A stretch of DNA of 64,000 nucleotides from Hypomesus transpacificus (taxonomy: Eukaryota > Chordata > Actinopteri > Osmeriformes > Osmeridae), in NCBI RefSeq assembly GCF_021917145.1, contig NC_061060.1, positions 12,068,366 through 12,132,365 of the forward strand. Direction: 5' to 3'. A program made the position numbers and the translations under genes. Numbering within the stretch: the first letter of the stretch is position 1; each line of letters starts with the position of its first letter. Of this stretch, positions 10,937-23,054 are shown in pieces. The notes under the pieces are model-generated. The model did not search any database. It had not been told where the DNA came from and was given only the letters and a program-made list of their open reading frames with translations.

Positions 10937-12290
10937 TGTTCGTTTTGTAATGTTTACTTAGCCTACCTCAATTTCTGTGTCCGAGTCCGACACCTGGACT
11001 TCTGTGTGCGTGCTGTAGGCCTAGTGGCTATTTGGCAAGCTCAGACAATAGTGTATGGCTGCAGCCTGCAGCCCTCCCGCCTTGTGCCCTCCAGTCTCAT
11101 GCAATCCCGTCTCATGCACTCCCGTCTCATGTTTCTACTTTTCAAAATAAAAGCTCGTCTGGTCCGCAATTTCTCCTTCCTACTTTGGTCCAGGGGCGGA
11201 ATGGCCATCGGGGATACCGGGGGAATCCCCGGTGGGCCGACGGGGTTCGGATGGTCCAAAATAACGGCCCACTTTCATCACCAACCGGCCCTCCCTCTGA
11301 CATCACTATTTTCCATATATCACAGCTTCAAAACGTATAAGGTGTTGCCTTGACAACTTTATATATTATAGCCTATGTTATACGTGTTCAAGCTGTGTAA
11401 TATGGAAAATAGTTAGAGCGAGCCGATCGAGTCACTCGGCTCATCATTCGGCTCGCGAGCAGACAAAGTTGTTTTGAGAGTGAGAGCATGTCGGCCATTA
11501 TGGAGGATTATAGGGGCCAAAACGAAATAAATAAATACTTGGATAAATAAATAATTATATAACACAAAGCTTAAATAAATGACACAAAATATATAAATGT
11601 TACATGTATTTGTGTGTATATATATATATGTTTACGTTTTCATGTGTTTACATTTATTCATTTATACTTACATTTATTTATTTATACTTACATTTATTTA
11701 TTTATTTATACTTACATTTATGTATTTATACTTACATTTATCCACGGTGAAGACGCCTAGGTCTGAACACGGCCAAAAGCACAACATATTTCAGACCCAG
11801 ATTAAGAAATCAACAAATGCTGTTCCACTTGTAATGGGTTAATAAAGTATGGTATTACCTAGTGCTAGATGTGGGTAAAAAGCTTGCTTATCTAGCTAGC
11901 TATAATCATAATGTTTGCAGAAGGATCTTTGTGACTTAACTAATGCTATTATAGTCAGAGAATGTCTCATAAGGGTGCTTTGGCCACTGAAGGGAAAACT
12001 TGGCAACTTTGACTTACTTTCCTCTTCCTCGAAAGAACCCTCCTTATGTCCATCTCGTCTGTGGAACAGTAATGTCTGAAGTGCGATGATGAAGTGCGAT
12101 GCGTCGATCAAAGAGTATGGGAGTTGAATCTGCGTGCATGATGCTGTTTGTCTAGAAAATGTGGAGTGGAATATTGCTATGGGTATTCTCCCTACTGATA
12201 AAGTGGAACGGATTTGATTGTGAAGCAATGGAAAGATCGCTGGACTAGTAGACCAGTCATGCACTAATATTTTGATCGCAAATGTGGGGG
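10937..12290. other. Intergenic, repeats and AT-rich low complexity
   Basis: No gene seen. A further CAGGGGCGGA-type hAT terminus lies at about 11192, followed by a palindromic gggataccgggggaatcccc; its other end was not found. At about 11640-11745 there is a run of tttatttatacttacattta units. The remainder to 12290 shows no coding pattern. Confidence 0.45.
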
Positions 12291-12439
12291 GGGGTCCAAA
12301 CGACTTTAAAGTGGGGGGACGTGTTGGGTCCTCTGTTGAAGTTTAAAACTATTGGATCCCCCCAGAGCCACTCTGATTTGCCATAGCCAATCGCAAGCGT
12401 TCGCCTTAGCCAACTCCTTCACCACTACTGTAACGGAGC

Positions 12440-12613
12440 TAGCTGCGTAGCTGGAAAATCAAACTTTTCCCGAACACCGTGGGGAGGAGGGCCACAACAT
12501 CATGGCCACCAACAAAACTCAGCAAGGAATGTTCTTGCTCCGGCTTTAACCTATATTCGGCAGCGTTGCCACAACTGCAGAATAGTTTCGCTCGCATATT
12601 TCTCCGCCGCCAT
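12440..12613 (-). pseudogene. RecQ-like helicase 5' fragment (copy 1)
   Basis: On the minus strand an ATG at 12613 opens a frame starting MAAE. After a stop and a frameshift the reading continues as KPEQEHSLLSFVGG, then DVVALLPTVFGKSLIFQL. The last part is a helicase superfamily-2 motif I (Walker A) of the RecQ type (consensus LPTGFGKSL), here with the first Gly of the GFGK core replaced by Val. Only the region up to just past motif I is present. It is part of the transposon, not a host gene. Confidence 0.7.
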
Positions 12614-12633
12614 TACTGAACTACTCAAACAAG

Positions 12634-13389
12634 TAGTGATGTGTCGTTCGTGAACGATTCGTTCATTTTGAACGAATCCTTATAAGGACTCGGGAGTAAC
12701 GAGTCCTCTCAACGAGTGATTCGTTCATTTCCCGACTAGGTCTTTCTACGAGTCTTTGGATCATTTTTCACGTGACCTGCATAGGCTCTGTAGCTAGAGG
12801 AAACGAACGATTCGTTCCTTTCCCGACTCGGTCTTTCTACGAGTCTTTGGATCATTTTTCACGTGACCTGTATAGGCTGTAGCAAGAGGAAACGAACGAT
12901 TCGTTCCTTTCCCGACTCGGTCTTTCTACGATCTTTGGATCATTTTTCACGTGACCTGTATAGGCTCTGTAGCTAGAGGAAACGAATGATTAGTTCCTTC
13001 CCCGACTCGGTCTTTCTACGAGTCTTTGGATCCTTTTTTCACGTGACCCGCATTGTATTTTTTAGTAGAGGAAACAGTTTCCTTATTCCCTTTCGCGTGG
13101 CCGCTGTTTTAGTAAGACGTGAATGAATGATATTCGCTCAAGTCATCATACTGACTGGTTTTGTTATTTTCACTTTACATTTACACTTACAGTTTAGTGC
13201 AGTGTAATTGTTTGACGTGATAATTAAATGCTAGTGTGATAATACATGACCAAATCATACAAACTCATGATACATTATTTTAATGCAGGAATTTATTTTG
13301 AAATAGTATTTGCTGGTGCACATGTCATGCACTAACCTACAGTGGACGTATAGGGGCTATACGTCCTTTGCAGTGGACGTATAGCCCCC

Positions 13390-13420
<31 letters not shown>

Positions 13421-13516
13421 TGAAATGAACAAATGACTCGAAAAAAGATTCGGTCATTTTACTGAACGAGATTCAAAGAACCGAATCAGTAAAAAGAACC
13501 GAACTTCCCATCACTA
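12634..13516. mobile_element. hAT element with four internal 90-bp repeats
   Basis: 883 bp. Left end is TAGTGATGTGTCGTTC; the right end read inward is TAGTGATGGGAAGTTC. A perfect 8-bp TSD, CAAACAAG, lies at 12626-12633 and 13517-13524. Inside are four tandem units of about 90 bp (starting near 12718, 12809, 12898 and 12988), each with gattcgttc, ctttctacgagtctttgg and ttttcacgtgacct. A 29-base C run lies at 13392-13420. No coding capacity. Confidence 0.9.
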
Positions 13517-13696
13517 CAAACAAGTGCACGACATTAACGTCATCGTTCTCAGCCACTCCCTCTGTTCGCTGATTGGACCTACAAAAAAATTGTTTCTGGA
13601 AACCGACTTCAGAACCGACATCCCAGACCCAGTACAGAAGCAAAATCCAAATTGAGCGGAAGTATGTAGGAGGGCAGAGCCAGGCTACACCATTCC

Positions 13697-16600
13697 CTCT
13701 TGCAGGGGAAATGAGAAGACAACTATTTCATACTACACTTCACTCTTAGTATTTTGAGTTGTAAATGAGCAGCATTTTCAAATAAAATATACTGAAATAT
13801 CAGGTGCAAAAATGTCATTAAAACACGGGGCCCTCTGCAACAAACGCAAGCAAGCACACCCTACAATTTCCCCAGAAATTGCACCTCTACTTATTTTTGG
13901 TTTGGCTTTTCTGTAGTATAAGAATGACTCTGTTCAGTATTTCTTGTGTGCAAAGAGAGGCCTAACCCCAAATCGGAACTCCGGGTAACACTAGGCTTAC
14001 GTAAACAAAGGGACCTGGGCTTGACCACTATCTTACTGGAGAGGCCATAAAAGAGTTGGTCAAGCTTAGAGTACAGAGAGTGCGCACACGCACACACACG
14101 CTCCAAGTCTATGCACGGGAGCCAATGAAAGAAGAGCCATGGGACATTTGCATTCCTTTGTTGTAACCAATAACTGTCAAGAGCGGTTCTGCTTAAATAG
14201 CTTGCTAGCACAACATGCTAGCGGACAAACTTTGTAGCACAATGGCGTGTGATGTTTTGTCTCCTTGCGGCCGCAAGCAATAAAGCTTTCTTAACTTGTT
14301 CACTGACTGACTGTGCAATGCTTGATAGATAAATATTTATGGCACGTTTTCTCATTTTTTCTTATGACCGTTAAAACCACACTAGCTGGTTGCAAGTCTC
14401 AAGCAGGGCTACACAGTTGGCTTCCACCGATAGATAACTGTGGCCGTTGTGGCTACAAAGAAGTGGACAATTGAACAGGATGAGGAGGAAATAACTGTCC
14501 AGTCAACCAAGACCAGTTTGACCTATGCACCAGTGACCAGTGTCTGATAAGTTGTCAGCTTCTGATGGGTTGTCAGTGTCCAAATTCACCTTAATGGAAG
14601 ACACATTGGGGAAAGTTGCTGCTGGGAACGCATAGATAATTAGAAATTACACTGTGTTCAAAACAGTCAGTGTTGTCAGTTGTCAGTGTACCTGACTTGA
14701 ACGTGAATTTGAACAAGAGGGAAAGATACAGTACTTTCTCAGAGTACTTTTTACTACTGTGGCAGAAAAGCTACTAAGCCTATTCCCATACCACTTGCCT
14801 GAGAAAACATTCATCTCAGGGTTAGAGCACAATAGAAGGCCCAGTAACCTTGGTGAGTACAGTGAGTTGGCTTCAAGCTGTAAGAAACATGCAATGCATG
14901 GTTAGCCTCCCCCACCTCCTTGTAGCTTGGTCTGGCCAAGTGGGTTAGACTCATTAGTGGGGGCTGTGATGATGTGGATATCATCCTGTGGCGGGAGCTG
15001 ACCATCTTCCCAATTACTCCTGGACAAAGAGCCACAATTAGCCATTGTAAACAAACCAACCGTTCCAGTAAAAAGTAGGAAGTATTGGTAAGTAATTATT
15101 TTCAGGCTAGTGATAAAACATGGACAATGTGTTTTTCTCGCTGAAATTATTTTACAATGAAAAGTAAATCACAGAGGTTTAATGCTTCATCAGAGAGCTG
15201 CGTGGGGGTCTGCAGCTCTCCAAAGTGAAGAGGAGAAAATAAAGGACCCTCAACCCTCCATCAGCAACCCTGATCCTTCTGTAAGTTTAATCATAACCAC
15301 AAATAATAACTAAACCACTATATTCACTACAGTTAACTTATTACAAGTTTATACGCACTGTATATCAAACATAGTCAGTCTCCACTGCTGCAGCAAAATA
15401 ATTTTGGCCACTGCCCCACCCCAGTTATCTGACTACCAACAGTACATCCTTAGTTGGTTCCTTAAACAGGCCTAAGCATGAGGATGAGCAGTTCCTTATG
15501 AGCGGTAACATGAGCCTCTTGCCAGCATTCCAGATGCTGGATAAAGGGCCTCATGGACTCCTGCATGAAGCAGAATTTGGTGACTTATTAGCCTTGTTTC
15601 ACCATTCCACTTTGGGCAACATGATGAAGTAGGTTTACACCATGCCGAGGTCAGCTTTATGTTTCTCAAAATAAACTGTAATTGAAGGCTGGATTGTTGT
15701 CATTTTTTCCAATGTGACATTAGGCTGAATTACAAAAAGGTGACACTTTTTACTCATCTTTGCAGAGGGGTGCCAGTACTTCTGAAGCCCACCATATTTA
15801 TAAGGAACAAAACTTTTCAGTTTGACAGATTTATTTTAACCTATTGTACCTTTAAGCAACACACTAGATCAGTGCTAAGTAGCGTATCATTTCAAACAGA
15901 CATGTTCCAACGCAGTTCTGATACTAATCCTGAAATGATGCATCCCTCTGGACACCGTCTGCACTGCACTCTAGATTGTTAGTATGAATTTAAAAGAAAT
16001 GACACTAAATACATCCGTTCGCTGCCACCAGACCCCCCCCCCCCCCTCCCTTCCCCCTTTCCAGGCGGCGCTACCCTTTCTTGCTCTTTGTCTCTTTCTC
16101 CAAACCCTGTGAAACATACTGTGAAACATACATACTGTGAAACATGCATACTGTGAAACATACATACTGTGAAACATACATACTGTGAAACTTACATACT
16201 GTGAAACTTACATACTGTGAAACATACATACTGTGAAACTTACATGCTGTGAAACACACATACTGTGAAACATACTGTGAAGCGATATAACGGAGCTGGA
16301 CTCCAACCTATGACGGTTGTTGAGACCATTAGTAGGCCTACAGGGTCAAGGGTCCATGTTGTGCAAGCAGGATTTGAAATAGATCTCGTCAGTGCCTCAT
16401 ACCTGTGCTTGCCTCATACCTGGTCCTGTCACCTAAGGTCTTTCAAATAAGGATTCAAAGTTGATGCAATCCTCTCAGATGTTCCATAAAGATGAATATC
16501 AATTCAATATGTCGGAAATACTGTAGAAGTCAGCAGAAGCTGGATAGACAGAACTTTAGACATAAAAAGAATGTGACTTCCTTCTATTGGTGTGCATAAA

Positions 16601-17300
16601 CATGAAATTGATCAATCATAGATTGATGCCTATGCTGGAACAATGAGGCAACACAAGTAATACTTAGAGACTCGTTCTCAGATGCCTAAGAAGGAGACTC
16701 CTGGCAGCTGAACCAGTTGTTTCCTGTTATATATGCAAATCATTTTTTAGCTTCTGACCTTTGCAGTAAAAATAAAAAAGTAAACATGTATATTACAGTA
16801 GGTTACTTATTTATTGCATATTATTGACTGTAATATTGGGAAATCCAATATTTACATGTTCATTATATAGGTTATTCTGTAAATTGACACGAATCTCCAT
16901 TGTACATAGCCTGTTCTGCACACACACGGAGGAGACTTGATACTGAGAGCTCAAATTCCGCAAGACAAGAAGTAAACCTGTAATCTACGATTCAATGTAT
17001 TTTATAGGGCCTACTTAATGTAATATATCAATAAGTAGGCCTACCAAAGCTTAGTATGCACTACTCTTTGTAATCAAGCGCAAACGTGATTAGGTTTTTG
17101 TTGCGTGCTGCGTTTTTAAGACAATAGACTTTCAGATAATACAACGTCTTTATCTTCAAGTCATCCATTTGTGCTCAGAAAGAACTTAAAGTCCATAAAG
17201 AAGCATTGATACGCAAGCACACCCCCGTCTGACTGCCTCAACCAATTACCTTTTCCAGCGGGGATGCACGCCCGTGCCACATCACACACACCCCTTCCTC
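13697..17300. other. Intergenic region upstream of aldob
   Basis: No gene recognised. At about 13912-14320 there is an LTR-like stretch on the plus strand (cttaaatagc TATA-like box, caataaagc poly(A) signal), but no TSD or mate was found. A tandem repeat sits at 16107-16281 (separate entry). The rest is AT-rich without consistent coding frames. Confidence 0.4.
16107..16281. repeat. 16-bp tandem repeat, about 11 copies
   Basis: Direct repeat of a unit like actgtgaaacatacat with small changes (cttac, atgca). Units abut without spacers. Because 16 is not a multiple of 3 and the unit has no stop on the minus strand, it is open in three minus frames, giving repetitive MFHSMYVSQYV-like shadows. 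Confidence 0.85.
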
Positions 17301-17323
17301 GTCAAACTCGTTTTCTGCTCTGC

Positions 17324-17420
17324 AATAAATACCCCGTCTAACTACATTTCGGTCTTCACAATCAGTCCGGATTTAGTAAGGTAGCAACTTGTCCTGGTGT
17401 TGACATCGACATACATCCAA
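17324..17420 (+). promoter_or_regulatory. aldob: aldob core promoter and non-coding first exon
   Basis: A TATA-like caataaataccc at about 17322-17333 is followed by sequence ending atacatccaa at 17420, then a consensus donor gtaagttt. The first coding exon (18121) has a good acceptor (ttctttctcaacag) and its ATG is the second base, so a separate 5' UTR exon is needed; this one fits. The transcription start is inferred, not observed. Confidence 0.6.
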
Positions 17421-18121
17421 GTAAGTTTATTTATGGCTGTTCAACTTAACCTTCGTTTTTTTTGGTGGTATGTAGTTGATCGTGTTTACCATGTGGTGGT
17501 TGGTTTGCAACAACAAAAAGAGAAGGAAATGCGATGACAATTGCTGTTGTGATGTTGGGTTTGAATGATTCATAGTATGCGAAACTGCATCGTTTTAATC
17601 TTGAAAAACAAATGTACCAAATTGATTGCATTTATGGAACTAAAGTATTTGTGAACTCAAATGTATTGGCTTCAATCAATAGAATGGCACGGGCACCAGT
17701 TTAGTATTTCATATAGCTGCATTCACTGTGTACAGGTGTTCATATTGTTACATTTGTCAGCGTGTTCTGCACACCACTTGATACTGAAATTGTTCCTAGT
17801 TTTTTTTACGATTTGCCCTTCACCCAGCACATTTCTTCAAATTTTGGCAAGGCTTATTGACTCCCCGTGAACTGTGAACTTGTTTGTCCACGGAGAGAAG
17901 GCATGAACAGCCTACCAACGCTGGACTAAAGTTCAAACTTCACAGAACAAATATTTACAGAGCTGGTGTGCAGGAGAACAAGTGGAGGGTGCTGAAGTTC
18001 GCAGTTGTCCCCTTTTTTATTTTCAGATGAGCAGGGCACGTGCAACCATTAAGTAACGGTTTTATTTCTTCACACTGTCTCACTTTCACAATTAAGTCAT
18101 CAGTTTTTCTTTCTCAACAGG

Positions 18122-21100
18122 ATGACTCACCAGTTCCCATCCCTCTCTCCGGAGCAAAAGCAGGAGCTTGCCACCATTGCCCAGAGGATCGTGGCTCCAG
18201 GAAAGGGCATCCTGGCCGCAGATGAATCCACAGGTGAGGAGGTTGAGCTGGTTAGGGCAGATGATGAGGAGGGGAGTGAAAGATTCATTAAAATAGCCGG
18301 TCGAGTCCAGAGGGCTAGTTGCATTACTTGACCAAGAACATTTTCTTTGCAAGGCACCATGGCTAAGCGCCTGCAGAAGATCAACGTGGAGAACACGGAG
18401 GAGAACCGACGTTATTTCCGCAACCTCCTCTTCTCTGTTGACGACTCCATCTCTAACTGTGTGGGCGGGATCATCTTCTTTCATGAGACACTGTACCAGA
18501 AGTCTGACGGGGGCGTCCTTTTCCCCCAGGTCATCAAGAACAAGGGCATCGTGGTCGGCATCAAGGTAACTAGAAATGGGAGGCCTCTCTCAAAGGCCAA
18601 AGCTGTAGGCCGCGTTTCTCCTCAGAATTGCAGTGCCTTGTATTTACTTTGCTGCAATAGTGTATCACCCGTGGTTCATCAAATTCAGACCCCAAATGGA
18701 TCAATTGCGTATGTCTACTTTATACTGCACAGTTCCATTGCCTATTAATTTAAACTATTAATTGCCAAGTTGATATATAACTGCACACAAGGTCAGAGTA
18801 CACTGCACCTGAGTATACTGTAGGACTTATCTACTGTACCTTGACCTATGAAAAGGATTTATAACGTCAAAGCCTATTGTTTTACCCGCCTTCCAGGTTG
18901 ACAAGGGCACTGCTGCCCTCAATGGTACAGATGGTGAGACAACCACACAAGGTAAACAATTTCACCTCACAGCATTTGGGTTTGGAAACTGTGGTGGAAA
19001 ATTCTGACGGTACTATCGTTTGAATAGTCAAGAAGGCGGTTTCAATACAATTCATTTAGTTTGTACAAAACTTAAGAAAACAATACTCTGTGACCCGTCA
19101 TAGCGAAAGACTAGTCAGTGACAGTTTAAGACAATATAACCCCCAGGCCCAGTGTCCCAAGGTTCGTTTGCATCTCTCTCTAAATGAGGAGATAGTAAAT
19201 GAAACGCACACACAGGACACCTCGGCCAAAAGGTCAGAGCAGCTGCCTCATTGACCCCATCTACAACATCTTCCCTAGGTCATAAATACCTTAAAACAAT
19301 ACAAGATGCTTTACCCATCCTCCAGGGTCAAACGTCTCAGAGCCTTTAGCAACTCAAACCTTACTTCAACTAGTCACTGGCTGTCGAGTCCTTTATCAAT
19401 GAACAAGAGCTTACAGATTACATACAAATACATTTATGCATATGCCCTCAAAATCTTTCACAAAGCTCATGCCTGGCAACTACAAACACATAAACTGGAT
19501 AGTAATACTCGTTTGTCAAAAGTATTGTCAATGACATTGCGCATTGGCAACCCACAAGATGACCCCCCCCCCGCCTCCTCTCAGGTCTTGACGGTCTTTC
19601 GGAGCGCTGTGCTCAGTACAAAAAAGACGGTTGCGACTTTGCCAAGTGGAGGAGCGTTCTGAAGATTTCAGACGGATGTCCGTCCGCCCTCGCTATTGCA
19701 GAGAACGCCAACGTCCTTGCCAGATACGCCAGCATCTGCCAACAGGTATCATCATAGCCTCTACCAAAGACAATTACCAACTAATTCCTCTTTTTATACC
19801 CTTTGTAAAGTCATCAATCTGTAAGCAGCTAATTTGATAGTGACCAAGTAAAACTGTTCATGTTGCATACAGAACGGCCTGGTGCCCATTGTGGAGCCAG
19901 AGATTCTGCCTGATGGCGACCACGACCTGCAGCGTTGCCAGTATGTCACAGAGAAGGTGAGTTCTGCTCAAACCTGGCAACCCTTACTGTTAAGTTAACC
20001 TCGAGCGGTGTCACCCAATACGAGTACTAAAGTATTTCTGCCCAACTTTTTAATACTGATGACCAAGTATATTACCATTTAATATACTTCCGTGGGAGTC
20101 AGATGGCTGAGCGGTGAGGGAGTCGGGCTAGTAATCAGAAGGTTGCCGGATCGATTCCCTGCCGTGCCAAATGACGTTGTGTCCTTGGGCAAGGCACTTC
20201 ACCCTACTTGCCTCGGGGGTAATGTCCCTGTACTTACTGTAAGTCGCTCTGGATAAGAGCGTCTGCTAAAGGACTAAATGTAAATGTAAACTTCCTTTCT
20301 CTTCTCCAGGTCCTGGCAGCCGTGTACAAGGCTCTGTCTGACCATCACGTCTACCTAGAGGGAACCTTGCTGAAGCCCAACATGGTCGCTGCCGGACAAG
20401 CCTGTCCCAAGAAGTACACCCCTCAGGAGGTCGGCATGGCCACAGTGACCGCTTTAAGGCGCACTGTTCCCGCCGCTGTGCCTGGTGAGAGGGTGGACTG
20501 TCCCTGATTGATACCCGTCAAAAGGGGAATAGTCTATGGTGGTGGTGTTATTCAAGTTTGTTAGACGTACTGGTGCTATGCCGACGACAGACTTGTTCTG
20601 TTTTGAATCGATTACCAACCCTCTTATCACCCTGGACAAAGTCAAACTGAACGGTTGGTTCTTGGTTGACGGGACAAGAAAAGTCAAAATTGTCTTTCTT
20701 CCTCCCAGGCATCTGTTTCCTGTCAGGAGGCCAGAGCGAGGAGGAGGCCACACTGAACCTCAACGCCATGAACCAGACGCCCCTCGGTCGGCCATGGAAG
20801 CTGACCTTCTCCTACGGCCGTGCACTCCAGGCTTCCGCCCTTGCCGCCTGGCAGGGCAAGGCCGCCAACAAGACGGCCGCCCAGGATGCCTTCACCTCCA
20901 GGGCCAAGGTAAGGCCGAGTGGTGAAGGGAACAACCAGACAGGACCAATGTGTCCATCTTTACGGTGGGATTACAATAAACAAACGGCATCAGGCCTCAT
21001 TTGTGTCGCTTCATTGGGTATGGGCCTCCTAGGAAAAGGGCAGATAGATATTGGGGCTTTCTTCAACCTTGAAGCTAGTTCAGGTGTAATTTTAGACTTC

Positions 21101-21259
21101 TAATACTAATGTCTGGGCTGTTGTATTGTGAGACCTGGATTGATGTTCTCCTTTCCGTTTCAGAATAACAGCCTGGCCTCCAAGGGAGAATACAAGGCTT
21201 CGGGTACAGCTGACCAAGCTTCAATGCAGTCACTCTACACAGCCAGCTATGTCTACTAA
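18122..21259 (+). CDS. aldob: Fructose-bisphosphate aldolase B, 8 coding exons
   Basis: Class I aldolase, a cytosolic homotetramer that cleaves fructose-1,6-bisphosphate, and in the B isoform also fructose-1-phosphate, in liver, kidney and gut. Coding exons: 18122-18233, 18354-18565, 18897-18951, 19585-19745, 19873-19956, 20310-20484, 20709-20908, 21164-21259; total 1095 nt, 364 aa. Exon sizes 212, 55, 161, 84, 175 and 200 are those of vertebrate aldolase genes. The Schiff-base lysine lies in [10 protein letters not shown] (exon 7), the phosphate-binding region in [12 protein letters not shown] (exon 8), and the C-terminal Tyr that completes the active site in the final residues (TASYVY). N-terminus [16 protein letters not shown] and C-terminus [10 protein letters not shown] match fish aldolase B better than A or C as I recall them. 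It appears intact. Confidence 0.95.
20092..20290 (+). mobile_element. tRNA-derived SINE (copy 1), aldob intron
   Basis: Head with Pol III box A (tggctgagcggtgag) and box B (gttgccggatcgattcc) of tRNA type, then a body (gtgtccttgggcaaggcacttc) and an L2-like tail (ctggataagagcgtctgct, then aaatgtaaatg). Short TSD ACTTCC on both sides. It lies in the intron before the exon at 20310, only about 20 bp from the acceptor. The same family is at 51952, 54638 and 60471. Confidence 0.85.
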
Positions 21260-21400
21260 ATCCTAAACTATAAACATGTGAAATTATGTCTTCAAGATTC
21301 CAATTGGCAGTCCTATTACAGCCAAAATGTAAGGGCGAGATCCAGTTGTCTTTCTACTGCAGGTTGACCCGCACAGACCTGCAGTTGGAATGAGTGGCAA

Positions 21401-21406
21401 AATAAA
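21401..21406 (+). terminator. aldob: aldob polyadenylation signal
   Basis: AATAAA 142 bp past the stop codon, followed by gtgaattgcatgaaccagtgttgt; the spacing and GT-rich downstream sequence suit a poly(A) site. Confidence 0.7.
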
Positions 21407-21840
21407 ATGTGAATTGCATGAACCAGTGTTGTACCAGTCAATTCAGGTAACATTATGGAAAGCTAAGAGGAAACATGAATGCTAATCTTGCCATATGGAG
21501 CAGGGACTTTAGTATCAATTTCAGAAGCAAATGTTATTGTGGTTCAGAGGGTGACAACTGCGTGGATGAGGGTGACAACTTTGTGGATGACTCAGACGGC
21601 CATTCTATTGGCCAGGTGCTATTGGTCAAGCCTGCGTGTCAGGGAGCAGCTAGGTGAAGCGAGGGTGGATAGCTTCAGGAGGATCGTTAGGTTGGCCTCG
21701 TCCACTGCAGTCCAAACCCAGATGTCTGAGCCTGTGGCTTGACAAATCTTGTAAAAAAATACTTGGGTGTGGTATAGAGATCTGCATTTCACTACTTACA
21801 CTTTCCAGGGTAAGATTGAGAGTAAATAATGTGGGTGGGG

Positions 21841-22612
21841 CTAGCTCTTTATCAGAGGGCTGACCCTGTGTTCCAGCAGCCTGGTCACCATGTTGGAGTC
21901 CCTGAGCCCGACGGCAGCGTGCAGGGTGTTTTGGCTGTTAGTCACACAGGTCCAGGTTCATAGCTGACAGGTACCAGGCCTCCAGTGTATGTATAGATAC
22001 TTGCATGAAGGAGGATTTAATTACTGGGTTAAAATAATATAGCATGTCAGATATGCTATTAAATCATGCATTTTGGAGAGGTGAATTAAGAGGCTGTTGA
22101 ATGTAGGGTGAAGTATGACTATATTAATAGTCTCCATGCCTATCCTTACATGCTCCATAAAGTGGCACCCTTTATATGCAGGATACCGATTGTAATAGTG
22201 CCTGTAGACATCACGTGAATAGAATCACGACCAGAACATGGGTCTTATAGTCACTAGTTTGAATCGCCCTGTAAACGACACAACAACAAAAAACTCAATT
22301 TCTTTGAAACTTTAGATGTAGGGATTTACATTACTACATGAAATTGATAGGGGTGTGTAGCATCTGTGATTTTAAAATGTCATAAAAGCTTCTATTTCAT
22401 ATTCTGAGGGAAAAAGGTCACTGCTGTGTTAACTTGGTTTCTAAGCAACCACACCTGTTCTTGATGGCCAGGTAAAGAGTGGAGCCAAAGCGGTTCTTGA
22501 GCTGAGTGGGGGCTCCTCTAGACAGCAGGTACTTCACCATGTCCAGATAGACTTTCTCACAGTCCTTGTGAAGAGGAGTGTTGCCATTATAGTCTCCACA
22601 ATTCATGTATAT
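21841..22612 (-). CDS. Ankyrin-repeat gene fragment, two exons
   Basis: Exon 22612-22455 (acceptor ccccctcag, donor gtgtgg) encodes a repeat beginning [12 protein letters not shown] and continuing [21 protein letters not shown]. Exon 21934-21841 encodes [24 protein letters not shown] and a stop. The split codon between them (AG + C) keeps frame. The repeat wording resembles the C-terminal ankyrin repeats of the asparaginase/lysophospholipase ASPG, but no catalytic domain or other upstream exon is visible, and the next sequence upstream on this strand is the MS4A-like gene. It is either the tail of a gene whose other exons I missed or an orphan remnant of a translocated or lost gene. Both exons are intact, so decay is not proven. 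Confidence 0.5.
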
Positions 22613-23054
22613 CTGAGGGGGGACAGCTACACAATGTTGGAAAGGTCCAACATCTGCATGTGGATCAGTGTGTTTATTTGAAACATAGTGAGTAACAGTA
22701 AGTCTTCTTAACACACTGTAGGATCTTCAGAAAAGTTTTGAGTCATGTTTTATTTAATGAGTCTAAAAAAGGTACTTAAATAGGTAGGCTACTTATAATA
22801 CTTAATTATACACAACAATTTCTGCATACATGTAAAAGTGTACAAAGCAGTTGGCGTAATTTGGTCGTCAGCCTACACATGGCTAAAGAAATGGAGACAT
22901 AAAACAAGTCAAAGCTACAAATGATTCTACCACTAGGTGGTAGAATATGCACACAAAATGTACTTAGGACAAGGCGAGAAACAAATGTGATCTCATTACG
23001 CAGTACATGAATTGTATTATGTCAATTCTAATACTTGAAAGGGTTATTTCCCAC

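Larger units (their letters stand above)
12300..13687 (-). mobile_element. TAGCCTG-type transposon with helicase fragment, split by a hAT insertion
   Basis: Right end is GAGCCAGGCTA at 13687; read inward on the minus strand it begins TAGCCTGGCTCTGCCC, exactly like the left end of the element at 40488. The two copies stay similar through the start of a helicase-like frame. This copy is interrupted at 12634-13516 by a hAT element and keeps about 120 bp of subterminal sequence missing from the 40488 copy. The left terminus could not be located, so the start is approximate and no TSD was verified. Confidence 0.7.

Noticed and set aside
13912-14320. Second endogenous LTR with TATA-like and AATAAA signals
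   Set aside because: No TSD, no mate and no clear TG...CA ends, so it is mentioned only as an LTR-like stretch.
16107-16281. CRISPR-like array
   Set aside because: Units abut with no unique spacers and the DNA is vertebrate; it is a minisatellite.
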